Notes under the pieces: generated by a model | The model's database searches: none | Told to the model about the DNA's origin: nothing | What the model saw: the letters and a program-made list of their open reading frames with translations, nothing else | Origin: Comamonadaceae bacterium | Lineage (GTDB): Bacteria; Pseudomonadota; Gammaproteobacteria; Burkholderiales; Burkholderiaceae_C | Length of the DNA: 64,000 bases | Reading direction: 5' to 3' | NCBI GenBank assembly: GCA_947373245.1 | Contig: CANBWY010000002.1 | Span: forward strand, 1-64,000 | Shown here: positions 21,372-30,625 of the stretch, piece after piece | How the letters are laid out: each line of letters opens with the position of its first letter | Numbering within the stretch: the stretch's first letter is position 1 | Translations under genes and position numbers: made by a program

Positions 21372-21470
21372 GGGGGGGTCTGGCAGATCGCAACGTGCTG
21401 CGAACTGACTGATGCTTCTTTCTTCTGAACTGAGGCAAGGTTATATCACGCGGGTGCCACAATATTGGTT

Positions 21471-22577
21471 ATGCCCCGTCCGATTCAAGCCTTTGTTCAC
21501 ACCGACGCCTTGCGTCATAACTTGGCCCGCATGCGCGCTGCCGCACCTGACGCTCGCGTGTGGGCGGTGGTCAAAGCCAACGCCTATGGCCACGGCATAG
21601 AGCGCGTGTTTGAAGGTTTGCGTGCGGCGGATGGCTTTGCATTGCTCGACCTCGATGAGGCGCAACGCCTACGCAGCTTGGGCTGGCGCGGACCCGTGCT
21701 GCTTTTAGAAGGTGTGTTTGAGCCCCGTGATTTAGAACTGTGCTCGCGCCTAGACCTCTGGCACACGGTGCATTGCGAGGCGCAAATTGACATGCTCAGT
21801 CGCCACAAAACCCAAGTGCCGCACCGCATCTTCCTCAAAATGAACAGTGGCATGAACCGCTTGGGTTTCACGCCCATGCGCTTTCGTTCAGCTTGGACGC
21901 GCTTGAACCAGTTGCCCCAAGTCGATGAGATTTCGCTCATCACCCATTTCAGTGACGCCGATGGCGCGCGAGGTATTGCCCAGCAAATGGCGGTGTTTGC
22001 CAAAACCACCGAAGATTTGCCCGGCGAACGCAGCACCTGCAACAGCGCTGGATTGTTACGCCACGCAGGCGATGCATTGGTGGCAGCCGATTGGGTGCGC
22101 CCCGGCATTGCGCTGTATGGCAGCGCGCCCGATTTTCCTGAGCACAACATCGCGCATTGGGGTTTGCAACCCACCATGAGCCTGCGCAGCCGCGTGATTG
22201 CGACGCAAGAGCTGCAGGTGGGCGACACCGTGGGCTACGGCTCGTCGTTCATAGCCGAGGTGCCCATGCGCTTGGGCGTGGTGGCCTGCGGCTATGCCGA
22301 CGGCTATCCACGCCACTGTCCCACGGGCACGCCCGTGTTGGTCGACGGTGTGCGCACCCGCACCTTGGGCCGCGTGAGCATGGACATGATTGCGGTGGAC
22401 CTCACGCCGTGCAGCGAAGCGGGCCATGAGGCTGGTTACGGCAGCGAGGTCACGCTGTGGGGCAAGGCTGCCAACGGCGCGCTGCTGCCGATCGATGAAG
22501 TCGCCCAAGCCGCCGAGACGGTCGGCTATGAGCTGATGTGTGCCGTCTCTGCGCGCGTGGGTTTCACGCAGGACTGA
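21471..22577 (+). CDS. alr: Alanine racemase
   Basis: A PLP enzyme interconverting L- and D-alanine for peptidoglycan synthesis; 368 residues. The PLP lysine is Lys35 in [10 protein letters not shown], and the second catalytic residue is the tyrosine of [10 protein letters not shown] in the C-terminal beta domain. [14 protein letters not shown] is also diagnostic. ATG 21471 is chosen over the in-frame GTG at 21468 and ATG-less upstream codons. It diverges from lplT with 99 bases between starts. Convergent with the aldolase gene, with eight bases separating the stops. Confidence 0.96.
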   Translation: MPRPIQAFVHTDALRHNLARMRAAAPDARVWAVVKANAYGHGIERVFEGLRAADGFALLDLDEAQRLRSLGWRGPVLLLEGVFEPRDLELCSRLDLWHTVHCEAQIDMLSRHKTQVPHRIFLKMNSGMNRLGFTPMRFRSAWTRLNQLPQVDEISLITHFSDADGARGIAQQMAVFAKTTEDLPGERSTCNSAGLLRHAGDALVAADWVRPGIALYGSAPDFPEHNIAHWGLQPTMSLRSRVIATQELQVGDTVGYGSSFIAEVPMRLGVVACGYADGYPRHCPTGTPVLVDGVRTRTLGRVSMDMIAVDLTPCSEAGHEAGYGSEVTLWGKAANGALLPIDEVAQAAETVGYELMCAVSARVGFTQD

Positions 22578-22585
22578 TCGCCTAC

Positions 22586-23398
22586 TTAATAGGGGCCTTT
22601 GCTGGCCGTCATTTCTGCCAAGCCTTCTTTGTATTTGGCTGCCAGTGCTGAAGTTTGGCGAGACAAGATCATGCTGTCCACGCCCACCGCCACAAACAAG
22701 GCGCCCAGCGACAGGTACTGACGTGCCAGCGTCTCGTCGCCCATCAAGATACCCGGTGCTTTGCCTGCTTTGCGGATGCACGCAATCGCGTCCACGATGG
22801 CGGCTTGCACCTCGGGGTGGGTGGGGTTACCGATGTGGCCCATCGAGGCCGACAAGTCGGCGGGGCCGATGAACACGCCATCCACGCCGGGGGTGGCGGC
22901 AATGGCGTCAAGGTTGTTCAGCGCCTCGCGTGTTTCGGCTTGCACCAGCACACACACTTGGTCGTTGGCTTCTTTGCCGTAGTTGGCGAAGCGGCCCCAG
23001 CGCGAAGCGCGCGTGCCCGCCATGCCGCGAATGCCGCCCTTGCCATCGTCTTGTGGGTAGCGGCAGGCGCTCACAATGGCGGCGGCTTGCGCGGCCGTGT
23101 CCACCATCGGAACCAGCACGGTCGTGGCCCCAATGTCCAGCACTTGCTTGAGCAAAGCCGGCGCATCGTGCGGCACGCGCACCACGGGGTGTGAATGGGG
23201 GTAGGCCGCCACGGTTTGCAGCTGAGACAGCAAGGTGGTCAAGTCGTTGGGGCCATGCTCACCGTCAATCACCAACCAATCAAACCCCGCACCCGCACAA
23301 ATGTCGGTGGTGACCGCGTTGCCCAAACCCATCCACATGCCGATTTGCGGTTGTTTGTTGTGCAGCGCTTGTTTGAAAAGGTTCACAGGGGTTTGCAT
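22586..23398 (-). CDS. HpcH/HpaI family class II aldolase
   Basis: A 270-residue metal-dependent aldolase of the HpcH/HpaI (citrate lyase beta-like) family. Diagnostic blocks are [15 protein letters not shown] (near residue 38), [29 protein letters not shown] and [16 protein letters not shown]. The closest described enzymes cleave 4-hydroxy-2-oxoheptanedioate or 2-keto-3-deoxyglucarate-type substrates to pyruvate plus an aldehyde. No degradation-pathway genes adjoin it, so the physiological substrate is unknown. Divergent from radA. Confidence 0.9.
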   Translation of the reverse strand: MQTPVNLFKQALHNKQPQIGMWMGLGNAVTTDICAGAGFDWLVIDGEHGPNDLTTLLSQLQTVAAYPHSHPVVRVPHDAPALLKQVLDIGATTVLVPMVDTAAQAAAIVSACRYPQDDGKGGIRGMAGTRASRWGRFANYGKEANDQVCVLVQAETREALNNLDAIAATPGVDGVFIGPADLSASMGHIGNPTHPEVQAAIVDAIACIRKAGKAPGILMGDETLARQYLSLGALFVAVGVDSMILSRQTSALAAKYKEGLAEMTASKGPY

Positions 23399-23525
23399 GA
23401 CGGGTGGCTTTCAAGAGGGGTTGAACAAGGGTTGCAGTTTAGTGTGGGCGAGGTGGCGCATCCCGAACCGGTGAGGCGCCGGCGACAGGAAATAGAACTG
23501 TCTATTTATCCAGTAATATCTGGGC

Positions 23526-24902
23526 ATGGCCAAAGAAAAAACCCAATACACCTGCACCGACTGCGGCGGCATCAGCGCCAAATGGCTGGGCAAATGCCAG
23601 AGCTGCAACGCCTGGAACACGCTGATCGAAAGCACGGTCGATAGCGCCGGTCCGACCAAAAACCGTTACGCCGGCATGGCGGCGTTGGCACCTGCTTCGG
23701 AGGTGGCGGTGCTTTCAGACATCGAAGCGCAAGACGTGGCGCGCACGCCCACCGGCCAAGAGGAGCTCGACCGTGTGTTGGGCGGTGGCATGGTGGAGGG
23801 CGGTGTGGTGCTGATTGGCGGTGACCCCGGCATTGGCAAATCCACTTTGATTTTGCAAGCGATGGATGGCCTGCAACGCAGCGGCATGAACACCTTGTAT
23901 GTGACAGGCGAAGAGTCTGCGGCGCAAGTGGCCTTGCGCTCGCGCCGCTTGGGACTGGACCAGAGTCAAGTGCAAGTGCTGGCCGAAACGCAGCTTGAAA
24001 AAATACTCGCCACCGTCGACAAGCTGCAGCCCGCGGTGGTGGTGATGGACTCCATCCAAACCGTGTACTCCGACCAACTCACCAGCGCCCCGGGCTCGGT
24101 GGCGCAGGTGCGCGAATGCGCGTCACACCTCACACGCATGGCCAAGTCCACCGGCACGGCGGTGGTGTTGGTGGGACACGTCACCAAAGAGGGCGCACTC
24201 GCTGGCCCGCGTGTGTTGGAGCACATGGTGGACACCGTGTTGTACTTTGAGGGCGACACCCACTCCACCTACCGTTTGGTGCGCGCCATCAAAAACCGCT
24301 TTGGCGCGGTGAACGAAATTGGCGTGTTCGCCATGACCGAAAAAGGCTTGAAGGCCGTCACCAACCCCAGCGCCATCTTTTTGAGCCAACACGCCGAGCC
24401 CGTGCCCGGCAGCTGCGTGTTGGTCACGCTGGAAGGCACGCGCCCGATGCTGGTGGAGATTCAAGCCTTGGTCGATAGCGGTGGCCCATCGCCACGCCGT
24501 CTGAGCGTGGGCTTGGACCGTGACCGTTTGGCCATGTTGTTGGCCGTGTTGCACCGCCACGCGGGCGTGGCGTGCATGGACCAAGACGTGTTTGTCAACG
24601 CCGTGGGCGGTGTGCGCATCAGCGAGCCGGCGGCTGACTTGGCGGTCATGCTGGCCATTCAAAGCAGCTTGCGCGGCAAGCCACTGCCGCAAGGCTTCAT
24701 CGCGTTTGGCGAGGTGGGCTTGGCGGGCGAGGTTCGGCCCGCACCGCGTGGGCAAGAGCGTTTGAAAGAAGCCGCTAAATTGGGCTTCACTGTTGCGGTG
24801 ATCCCCAAGGCCAACGCGCCCAAAAAGCCCATACCCGGTATGACGGTGCACGCCGTGGAGCGTGTGGACGAGGCCATCAGCTTGGTGCGCTCCTTGACCT
24901 AA
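23526..24902 (+). CDS. radA: DNA repair protein RadA
   Basis: A 458-residue RecA-like ATPase and branch-migration helicase in homologous recombination. The N-terminal zinc finger is CTDCGGISAKWLGKCQSC. Walker A is GGDPGIGKSTL at about residue 100. The RadA-specific KNRFG motif appears as IKNRFGAVNEIGVF. The C-terminal Lon-protease-like domain includes GLDRDRLAMLLAVL and AFGEVGLAGEVRP. The start at ATG 23526 precedes the zinc finger directly. Confidence 0.97.
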   Translation: MAKEKTQYTCTDCGGISAKWLGKCQSCNAWNTLIESTVDSAGPTKNRYAGMAALAPASEVAVLSDIEAQDVARTPTGQEELDRVLGGGMVEGGVVLIGGDPGIGKSTLILQAMDGLQRSGMNTLYVTGEESAAQVALRSRRLGLDQSQVQVLAETQLEKILATVDKLQPAVVVMDSIQTVYSDQLTSAPGSVAQVRECASHLTRMAKSTGTAVVLVGHVTKEGALAGPRVLEHMVDTVLYFEGDTHSTYRLVRAIKNRFGAVNEIGVFAMTEKGLKAVTNPSAIFLSQHAEPVPGSCVLVTLEGTRPMLVEIQALVDSGGPSPRRLSVGLDRDRLAMLLAVLHRHAGVACMDQDVFVNAVGGVRISEPAADLAVMLAIQSSLRGKPLPQGFIAFGEVGLAGEVRPAPRGQERLKEAAKLGFTVAVIPKANAPKKPIPGMTVHAVERVDEAISLVRSLT

Positions 24903-24964
24903 GGCCCCGCCGCCCTACGTAAAAGCCAGCATGTTGGCTCAGCAGAGCCTGAGACAATAAGCCC

Positions 24965-25396
24965 ATGAACTTTCAAAGATATTTGGTGCCCATTGGCACC
25001 GTGGGCCTGACGGCATGGGCCTGGCAAAGCTGGGGCTGGATGGGCATTGCCATGGTGGTGACCGGTGGCGTCATGTGGCTGCTGCTGCACTTCACCCGCT
25101 TGGTGCAACTCATGAAACGTGCCAGCAAACGCCCGATTGGTTTTGTTGACAGCGCGGTCATGCTCAACGCCAAGCTCAAAAAGGGCTTTAGCTTGATGCA
25201 CGTCATCGCCATGACCCGTGCCTTGGGTCAGCCCGAAACCGAGCAGGGCGTTCAGCCCGAGGTGTTCAGCTGGCGCGATGGCAGCCAGTCTGTGGTGCTT
25301 TGCGTGTTTGTGCAAGGCAAGCTCCAAAGCTGGACGCTGGACCGCCCGTTTCAGGCCACCGATGTGGCGCCTGTGACGCACGCGGCGAACGATTAA
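24965..25396 (+). CDS. Conserved membrane protein of unknown function, 143 residues
   Basis: Two hydrophobic segments at the N-terminus (LVPIGTVGLTAWAWQSW and MGIAMVVTGGVMWLLLHF) are followed by a basic stretch, KRASKRP, and a soluble domain of about 90 residues with no motif I recognise. Similar short proteins are common beside radA or ilvE in Burkholderiales and are sometimes labelled glycerate kinase, a name nothing in this sequence supports. It sits between radA and ilvE on the same strand. Confidence 0.7.
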   Translation: MNFQRYLVPIGTVGLTAWAWQSWGWMGIAMVVTGGVMWLLLHFTRLVQLMKRASKRPIGFVDSAVMLNAKLKKGFSLMHVIAMTRALGQPETEQGVQPEVFSWRDGSQSVVLCVFVQGKLQSWTLDRPFQATDVAPVTHAAND

Positions 25397-25496
25397 GCCG
25401 CATCAATTCTGCGTTAGCGAAGGGCCGTGCTGGGCTCGCTAAAATGAACGATTACGCCACTTGGCGAACACATTACACAAGTCCAAAGGAAACCCC

Positions 25497-26438
25497 ATGA
25501 GCGTCGTGATCCCCTCATCCATGTCTGACCGTGACGGCAAAATCTGGATGGACGGCCAGATGGTCGATTGGCGCGATGCCAAGATCCATGTGTTGAGTCA
25601 CACCTTGCACTACGGTTGTGGCGCCTTCGAAGGCGTGCGCGCTTACAAAACCGAGCAAGGCACCGCCATCTTCCGTTTGCAAGAGCACACCGACCGCCTG
25701 TTCAACAGCGCCAAAATTTTGCGCATGGCCATCCCCTTCACCAAAGACCAAGTGAACGAAGCCCAACGCGCCGTGGTGCGTGAGAACAATTTGGAAAGCG
25801 GCTACATCCGCCCCCTCACTTGGATTGGCGACAAAAAATTGGGCGTCTCACCCAAAGGCAACGACATCCACATCATGGTGGCCGCATGGACTTGGGGTGC
25901 GTACCTCGGCGAAGAAGGCATGAAGCGCGGCATCCGCGTGAAGACATCGAGTTACACACGCCACCACGTCAACATCACCATGACCCAAGCCAAGGCGGTG
26001 AGCAACTACACCAACTCCATCTTGGCCAACATGGAAGTGACCGACGAAGGTTACGACGAAGCGCTGTTGCTCGACACCTCGGGCTTTGTGTCTGAAGGCG
26101 CAGGCGAAAATATTTTTGTGATCAAAGACGGCGTCATCTACACCCCCGATTTGTCGGCAGGCGCTTTGAACGGCATCACCCGCAACACCGTGTTCCACAT
26201 CGCCAAAGATTTGGGCCTAGAGATCGTGCAAAAGCGCATCACCCGTGACGAGGTGTACATCGCAGACGAAGCCTTCTTCACCGGCACCGCCGCTGAAGTC
26301 ACGCCCATCCGCGAACTCGACCGCATCGAACTGGGCGCCGGTAGCCGTGGCCCGATCACCGAAAAAATCCAATCGGCTTTCTTTGACATCGTCAACGGCC
26401 GCAACCCCAAGTACGCACACTGGCTGACCAACGTCTAA
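25497..26438 (+). CDS. ilvE: Branched-chain amino acid aminotransferase
   Basis: A 313-residue PLP fold-type IV transaminase for the last step of Val, Leu and Ile synthesis. Motifs include the start region DGKIWMDGQMVDWRDAKIHV, LHYGCGAFEGVRAY, the PLP lysine in TQAKAVSNYTNS and the family signature FVSEGAGENIFVIKDG. The start is ATG 25497, preceded by AAAGGAA; the open frame extends upstream to 25461, but with no better site. Likely co-transcribed with the small zinc-finger gene and waaF downstream (20-base gap, then overlap). Confidence 0.95.
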   Translation: MSVVIPSSMSDRDGKIWMDGQMVDWRDAKIHVLSHTLHYGCGAFEGVRAYKTEQGTAIFRLQEHTDRLFNSAKILRMAIPFTKDQVNEAQRAVVRENNLESGYIRPLTWIGDKKLGVSPKGNDIHIMVAAWTWGAYLGEEGMKRGIRVKTSSYTRHHVNITMTQAKAVSNYTNSILANMEVTDEGYDEALLLDTSGFVSEGAGENIFVIKDGVIYTPDLSAGALNGITRNTVFHIAKDLGLEIVQKRITRDEVYIADEAFFTGTAAEVTPIRELDRIELGAGSRGPITEKIQSAFFDIVNGRNPKYAHWLTNV

Positions 26439-26457
26439 ACACGCACGGGAAAAAATC

Positions 26458-26661
26458 ATGAGCAACACGATTGAACTTTTAGCCAAGGACCTCAACGGCC
26501 AAGGCGGTGTTTTCTGTCCCAGTGCCAAAGCACACATGGCCCTGTGGGACAGCCACCCCAAGGTCTACTTGGATGTGGCCAAAACCGGCGAAGCCAAGTG
26601 CCCTTACTGCGGCACCGTGTACAAACTGAAAGCCGGCGAGCACGTTGGCGGCCACCACTAA
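26458..26661 (+). CDS. Zinc-finger domain protein (zf-CHCC family)
   Basis: A 67-residue protein ending in CPYCGTVYKLKAGEHVGGHH. With the upstream FCPSAKAHMALWDSHPKVYLDV it matches the short zf-CHCC family, homologous to the mitochondrial complex I subunit NDUFS6. Ligands are probably one Cys or His in the middle, the CPYC pair and His. A role in metal binding or complex assembly is inferred from the family. Its last 17 bases overlap the start of waaF. Confidence 0.85.
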   Translation: MSNTIELLAKDLNGQGGVFCPSAKAHMALWDSHPKVYLDVAKTGEAKCPYCGTVYKLKAGEHVGGHH

Positions 26662-27706
26662 AAACGCCCTCATCATCGCGCCCCAATGGATTGGGGATGC
26701 GGTGATGACCGAGCCCTTGCTGCGCCGCTTGGCCGCGCGTGGCGAGCGCCTCACCGTCGCTGCGCTGCCTTGGATTGCTCCGGTCTACCGCGTGATGCCG
26801 GGCGTGGCCGAGGTCATCGAGATGCCGTTCAAGCATGGCGGCTTGCAACTGATGGGCCGCTTCAAACTGGCGCGTCAGTTGCGCGGCAAGTTCGACGTGG
26901 CCTATGTCTGCCCCAACTCCCTCAAGAGCGCCTTGTTGCCGTGGATGGCCGGCATTGCCAAACGCGTGGGCTACACCGGCGAGATGCGTTTTGGCCTGCT
27001 GACCGATCGCCTTGACAACCCCCAAACCGAAGAACGCCCTCCCATGGTGGAGTGGTACGCCGCCTTGAGCTTGGTGGGCCAAAACACCGGCCAAGCGATG
27101 AAGCTGGTGGGTGATTTACGTCCCGTGCTCAAAGCGGGTGTGGGCGTGATGGACGAAGCGCTCGAGGCCTTGGCGACCCACATGCCCACGCTGCCGACCT
27201 TGGCCAAACACAGCTACGTGGTGTTCGCACCCGGTGCCGAATACGGCCCCGCCAAACGGTGGCCGGCCAAACACTTTGCCGAATTGGCGGCCATGGTGGA
27301 CTACCCCGTGCTCTTGTTGGGTTCGACCAAAGAGTTCGATATTTGCCAAGAAATTGCCACCACCGCCAACGCCAAAAAGCCTGGCCATTGCTTTAACTTG
27401 GCAGGCCAAACCCATTTGCTGCAAGCCTTTGCGTTGATTGCGCACGCGCATCGCGTGGTCAGCAATGACTCCGGCCTCATGCATGTGGCCGCTGCGTTTG
27501 GGGTGCCGCAAGTGGCGGTGTTTGGCTCCTCCAGCCCCGAGCACACACCGCCTTTGAACACCCGTGCGCGCGTGGTGTGGCTGCGCGTGGACCCCAACTA
27601 CCAACCGCCATTGGCTTGTTCACCTTGCTACGAGCGCAACTGTCCGTTGGACCACACGCGTTGTTTAGAAGATGTGTCGGCTGAACGCGTGTACCGCTTG
27701 CTCTGA
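26645..27706 (+). CDS. waaF: Lipopolysaccharide heptosyltransferase II
   Basis: A glycosyltransferase family 9 enzyme adding the second heptose to the LPS inner core; 353 residues. It starts with NALIIAPQWIGDAVMTEPLLRRL and has GAEYGPAKRWPAKHFAELA for the acceptor/donor loop and SNDSGLMHVAAAFGVPQVAVFGSSSPEHTPPL for the nucleotide-sugar site. No ATG precedes the conserved N-terminus. The only fitting start is TTG at 26645, inside the end of the zinc-finger gene, which suggests coupled and perhaps weak translation. Confidence 0.93.
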   Translation: MAATTKNALIIAPQWIGDAVMTEPLLRRLAARGERLTVAALPWIAPVYRVMPGVAEVIEMPFKHGGLQLMGRFKLARQLRGKFDVAYVCPNSLKSALLPWMAGIAKRVGYTGEMRFGLLTDRLDNPQTEERPPMVEWYAALSLVGQNTGQAMKLVGDLRPVLKAGVGVMDEALEALATHMPTLPTLAKHSYVVFAPGAEYGPAKRWPAKHFAELAAMVDYPVLLLGSTKEFDICQEIATTANAKKPGHCFNLAGQTHLLQAFALIAHAHRVVSNDSGLMHVAAAFGVPQVAVFGSSSPEHTPPLNTRARVVWLRVDPNYQPPLACSPCYERNCPLDHTRCLEDVSAERVYRLL

Positions 27707-27727
27707 GCCTATTTTCAAAGCCTGACC

Positions 27728-28555
27728 ATGTCCGAACAAAAGCCCAAGCTCAGCATCATCACCGCGGTCTACAACCAATTGCCGATGAACCAGATTTATT
27801 GGGAGAACTTGGTCAAAAACACCCGGCATGCGTTTGAGCTCATCGTCATTGACAACGCCTCCACCGATGCCAGTGCCGACTTCTTTGAGTCTGTCGGTGC
27901 GCGCGTCATTCGCAACCCTGGCAACTACTCGTACCCCGTGTCACAAAACCAAGGCATTGCCATCGCGCAAGGCGAGTGGCTGGCGTTTTTGAACAACGAC
28001 ATCATCGTCAGCAAAGATTGGGACGACACGCTGATCGCCAACGCCGAGCACAACCAACTCGACGTCATCACCTCATGCGGCATTGAGCGTATTGAAAGCA
28101 AAGCGGCCACCAAAAAACTGCGCCGCCGCTGGAACCGCATTCGCGGCTTGGTGGGCTTGTTGGGCACAGGACGCAACAGCTTGCTGCTCATGCACAAATG
28201 GATGTACGGCAACTGGGCCGCGTTTTGCAAATACCGCCAAGACAAGTTCAAACACCAAGCCGTCGAAGGCTTTGTGGGCAACACCGTGATGTTCTCGCGC
28301 CGTGCGTTGGCCATCTTGGGCCCTTGGGACGAGACGCAACAAGCCGCCGACTTTGATTTGTTTTTGCGCACCGCCCTGCGTGCGCGCGACGTGGGTGACA
28401 TTCGTCCCATGCACATCGCGCTGGACTGCTTCAACCACCACTACATCCGCCTGACCATGAAGGGTGGCTACCCACCCTTTGTGGACAAAGACAAGCTCAT
28501 TCCACTCGACCAAAAGTGGACGCCCGAGCAGCGCGCCTTGTTGATCGAAAACTGA
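27728..28555 (+). CDS. Glycosyltransferase family 2
   Basis: A 275-residue GT-A glycosyltransferase. The N-terminus KLSIITAVYNQL and the DNASTDASADF motif near residue 40 bind the nucleotide sugar. EWLAFLNNDIIVSKDWDD supplies the acidic metal-binding residues (NND in place of DxD). FVGNTVMFSRRALAILGPWDE is the acceptor-side helix. It follows waaF closely (21 bases), so it probably adds a sugar to LPS core or O-antigen; substrates are unknown. Confidence 0.88.
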   Translation: MSEQKPKLSIITAVYNQLPMNQIYWENLVKNTRHAFELIVIDNASTDASADFFESVGARVIRNPGNYSYPVSQNQGIAIAQGEWLAFLNNDIIVSKDWDDTLIANAEHNQLDVITSCGIERIESKAATKKLRRRWNRIRGLVGLLGTGRNSLLLMHKWMYGNWAAFCKYRQDKFKHQAVEGFVGNTVMFSRRALAILGPWDETQQAADFDLFLRTALRARDVGDIRPMHIALDCFNHHYIRLTMKGGYPPFVDKDKLIPLDQKWTPEQRALLIEN

Positions 28556-28572
28556 GCACCGGGCGGACGCGC

Positions 28573-29592
28573 TCAGGCCGGCTGTAAGAACACCCGCGTG
28601 CGCGTGTGGGGCGCCGTCAGCACCTGTGCGAGCGCTTTCATCACCTCTGGCAAACCAATGTCACTCACGGCTTGGCCGGCGGGCGCAACGATTTGGGCGT
28701 AGGTGTCAGACAAGGGCTCCCAAGAATCCACCGACAGCACGCTGGGCTCATACAGCGCAATGACGGGTTTGTTCCATGCGCTGGCGGCGTGCACAGCATA
28801 GGTGTCGGGCGACACCACCAAGTCGGCGCTTTGAATGATGGCCAACGCGGGCGTGACGGTGGGGGCAAAGGGCATCACCGTCACGCGGTCGGCGTGGGCT
28901 TGGCACATCTCACGCATCGCCACTTCCAGCGCCGGGCTGGCGCTGAGCAACTGCATGTGAATGTTGGGGTGCTGCGCATACACAGCGGTCACAAACGCCT
29001 GCAACCATGGCAGCGAGAACGATTTGTTGGCCGCACTGCTTTGGCTGTTGATGACCATGCGCAAGCCCGCGTGGGTGGCTGGCGTCGGGGGAGCGGCTGA
29101 ACCTAAATGGATGTCGTATTGGTAAGGCGCAGCGGCCACGCCCAGCGTTTGCAAAAACCGAAGGTGGCGCGCCGTGTAGTGTTGCGCTGCGGTGTTGGCG
29201 CTGTATCCCCAATCGCCTTGCATCACCACATCGTTGGGCAGCGGCCGAGTGGGGTGTTGCAAGAATAAAAAGCGTTGCTTGGCGTTGACTGTGTTCAGCA
29301 CAATTTGCACCGAGGGGTTGGCTAGGTCTAGGCCAAAGTGCACCACCATGTCGTACCGCTTCATGCGGGCTTTCAGGCTGGCCCATAGGCGCGCAAACAC
29401 ATTGCGGCTGGACGACACGTGCAACCACTTCACATCGGGGTGGTGGCGGTACAGCGCGGCATTGCTGGCGCCGCACAGCACCCCAATTTCGCAATCAGGC
29501 CAATGCGCGCGCAAAGGCTTGAGCAAACCCGTCACCACAATGGCGTCGCCAATTTTGTTGTCGTGCGACAAGATCAGAATGCGTTGGGTCAT
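28573..29592 (-). CDS. Glycosyltransferase family 9 (heptosyltransferase-like)
   Basis: A 339-residue GT-B protein related to WaaC/WaaF. The N-terminus RILILSHDNKIGDAIVVTGLLKPLRAHWPDCEIGVL has the family KIGDxxVxTGLL motif, and VVSPDTYAVHAASAWNKPVIALYEPS matches the donor-site SxDTxxxHxAsA block. It lies on the strand opposite waaF and the GT2 gene and is convergent with them, so it may extend the same LPS cluster. The sugar is not identifiable. Confidence 0.87.
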   Translation of the reverse strand: MTQRILILSHDNKIGDAIVVTGLLKPLRAHWPDCEIGVLCGASNAALYRHHPDVKWLHVSSSRNVFARLWASLKARMKRYDMVVHFGLDLANPSVQIVLNTVNAKQRFLFLQHPTRPLPNDVVMQGDWGYSANTAAQHYTARHLRFLQTLGVAAAPYQYDIHLGSAAPPTPATHAGLRMVINSQSSAANKSFSLPWLQAFVTAVYAQHPNIHMQLLSASPALEVAMREMCQAHADRVTVMPFAPTVTPALAIIQSADLVVSPDTYAVHAASAWNKPVIALYEPSVLSVDSWEPLSDTYAQIVAPAGQAVSDIGLPEVMKALAQVLTAPHTRTRVFLQPA

Positions 29593-29600
29593 GCGTGTCT

Positions 29601-30605
29601 TTATGGCGCCAGCAAAGCTTGCGCTTGGTGTGTGATGCGTGCAATCAATGCGGCCGCAGGTGGGATATCGGCAATCAAACCCACCGCTTCGCCCACGGTG
29701 GCGTGGGCGCGGGTGAAGTCGCCAGCTTTCACGCCTGCGTCGTACTCGGCGCGGGCCGCGTCTGGACTGGCTTGCAGCGCGGCGATGTGGCCTTCGAACT
29801 GGCGGTGCAACGCATTGCGGATGGCGCGAAAGTCATACGGGGCAGGCCAGTTTTTACGGCGCAAGATGTCAAACACCGCACTGCGCGCGGTGCCGTCACC
29901 GCTGGTGTGCGTGGCCAGTGTTTTGGCGCCTGTGGCGGCCAAGCTTTCTTGTGTGGCCCACAAGCGTGAACCCACCAAGGCGCCATCCGCGCCCAGCATC
30001 AACGCGGCGGCCAAGCCACGGCCATCGGCCACGCCGCCTGCGGCGAGCAGCAAGGTGTGGGGTGCGTGTGCGGCCAAGTAGTCGGCAATTTCGGGCACCA
30101 GGGTGAACGTGCTGCGGCCTTCCAGCGCATTGGCACCGTGACCTCCGGCTTCGCCACCTTGCGCGACGATGACGGCGGCACCGGCTTCGAGGGCTTGTGG
30201 CACTTGGTCTAAGCGTTGCACTTGGCAAATCAGTTGTGCGCCAGCGGCGGCAATGCGCGCGGCATACGGGCGAGGGTCACCAAACGACAACATCACAGCG
30301 CAGGGCTTTTGCGTCAGCACCCAGTCCAGGGCTTGGGCGTTTTCGTCCAGCTTCCAAGTGATGAAGCCGCAGCCCAAGCGCGCATGCGCGGCGGCATCGC
30401 TTTTGAGCAGTTCAGTCGCCAAGGTGTATTCGCGTTGGGTCCAAGCCAAGTCGCCGTAGCCGCCACCCACCAAACCCAGTGCGCCTGCTTGCGCACAGGC
30501 GGCTGCCAAAGCACCGCCCGTGGCGAGAGCCATGGGTGCTAAGGCCAAGGGTGTGGTGAGGGCAAAATGCTGGGCAAACCGTGTGTTCAAAGAGGCATGT
30601 GTCAT
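29601..30605 (-). CDS. Nitronate monooxygenase / NAD(P)H-dependent flavin oxidoreductase
   Basis: A 334-residue TIM-barrel FMN enzyme of the nitronate monooxygenase (2-nitropropane dioxygenase) family. Diagnostic blocks are LAPMALATGGALAAACAQAGALGLVGGG near the N-terminus, VIVAQGGEAGGHGANALEGR with the conserved GGEAGGH, and LLAAGGVADGRGLAAALMLGADGALVGSRL for phosphate binding. ATG 30605 (MTHASLNTRF) is preferred over a TTG 15 bases upstream. The physiological role is detoxification of nitronates or an unrelated flavin reduction. It precedes the GT9 gene with an eight-base gap. Confidence 0.9.
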   Translation of the reverse strand: MTHASLNTRFAQHFALTTPLALAPMALATGGALAAACAQAGALGLVGGGYGDLAWTQREYTLATELLKSDAAAHARLGCGFITWKLDENAQALDWVLTQKPCAVMLSFGDPRPYAARIAAAGAQLICQVQRLDQVPQALEAGAAVIVAQGGEAGGHGANALEGRSTFTLVPEIADYLAAHAPHTLLLAAGGVADGRGLAAALMLGADGALVGSRLWATQESLAATGAKTLATHTSGDGTARSAVFDILRRKNWPAPYDFRAIRNALHRQFEGHIAALQASPDAARAEYDAGVKAGDFTRAHATVGEAVGLIADIPPAAALIARITHQAQALLAP

Positions 30606-30625
30606 GCCAATATTGTGCAACGCGC

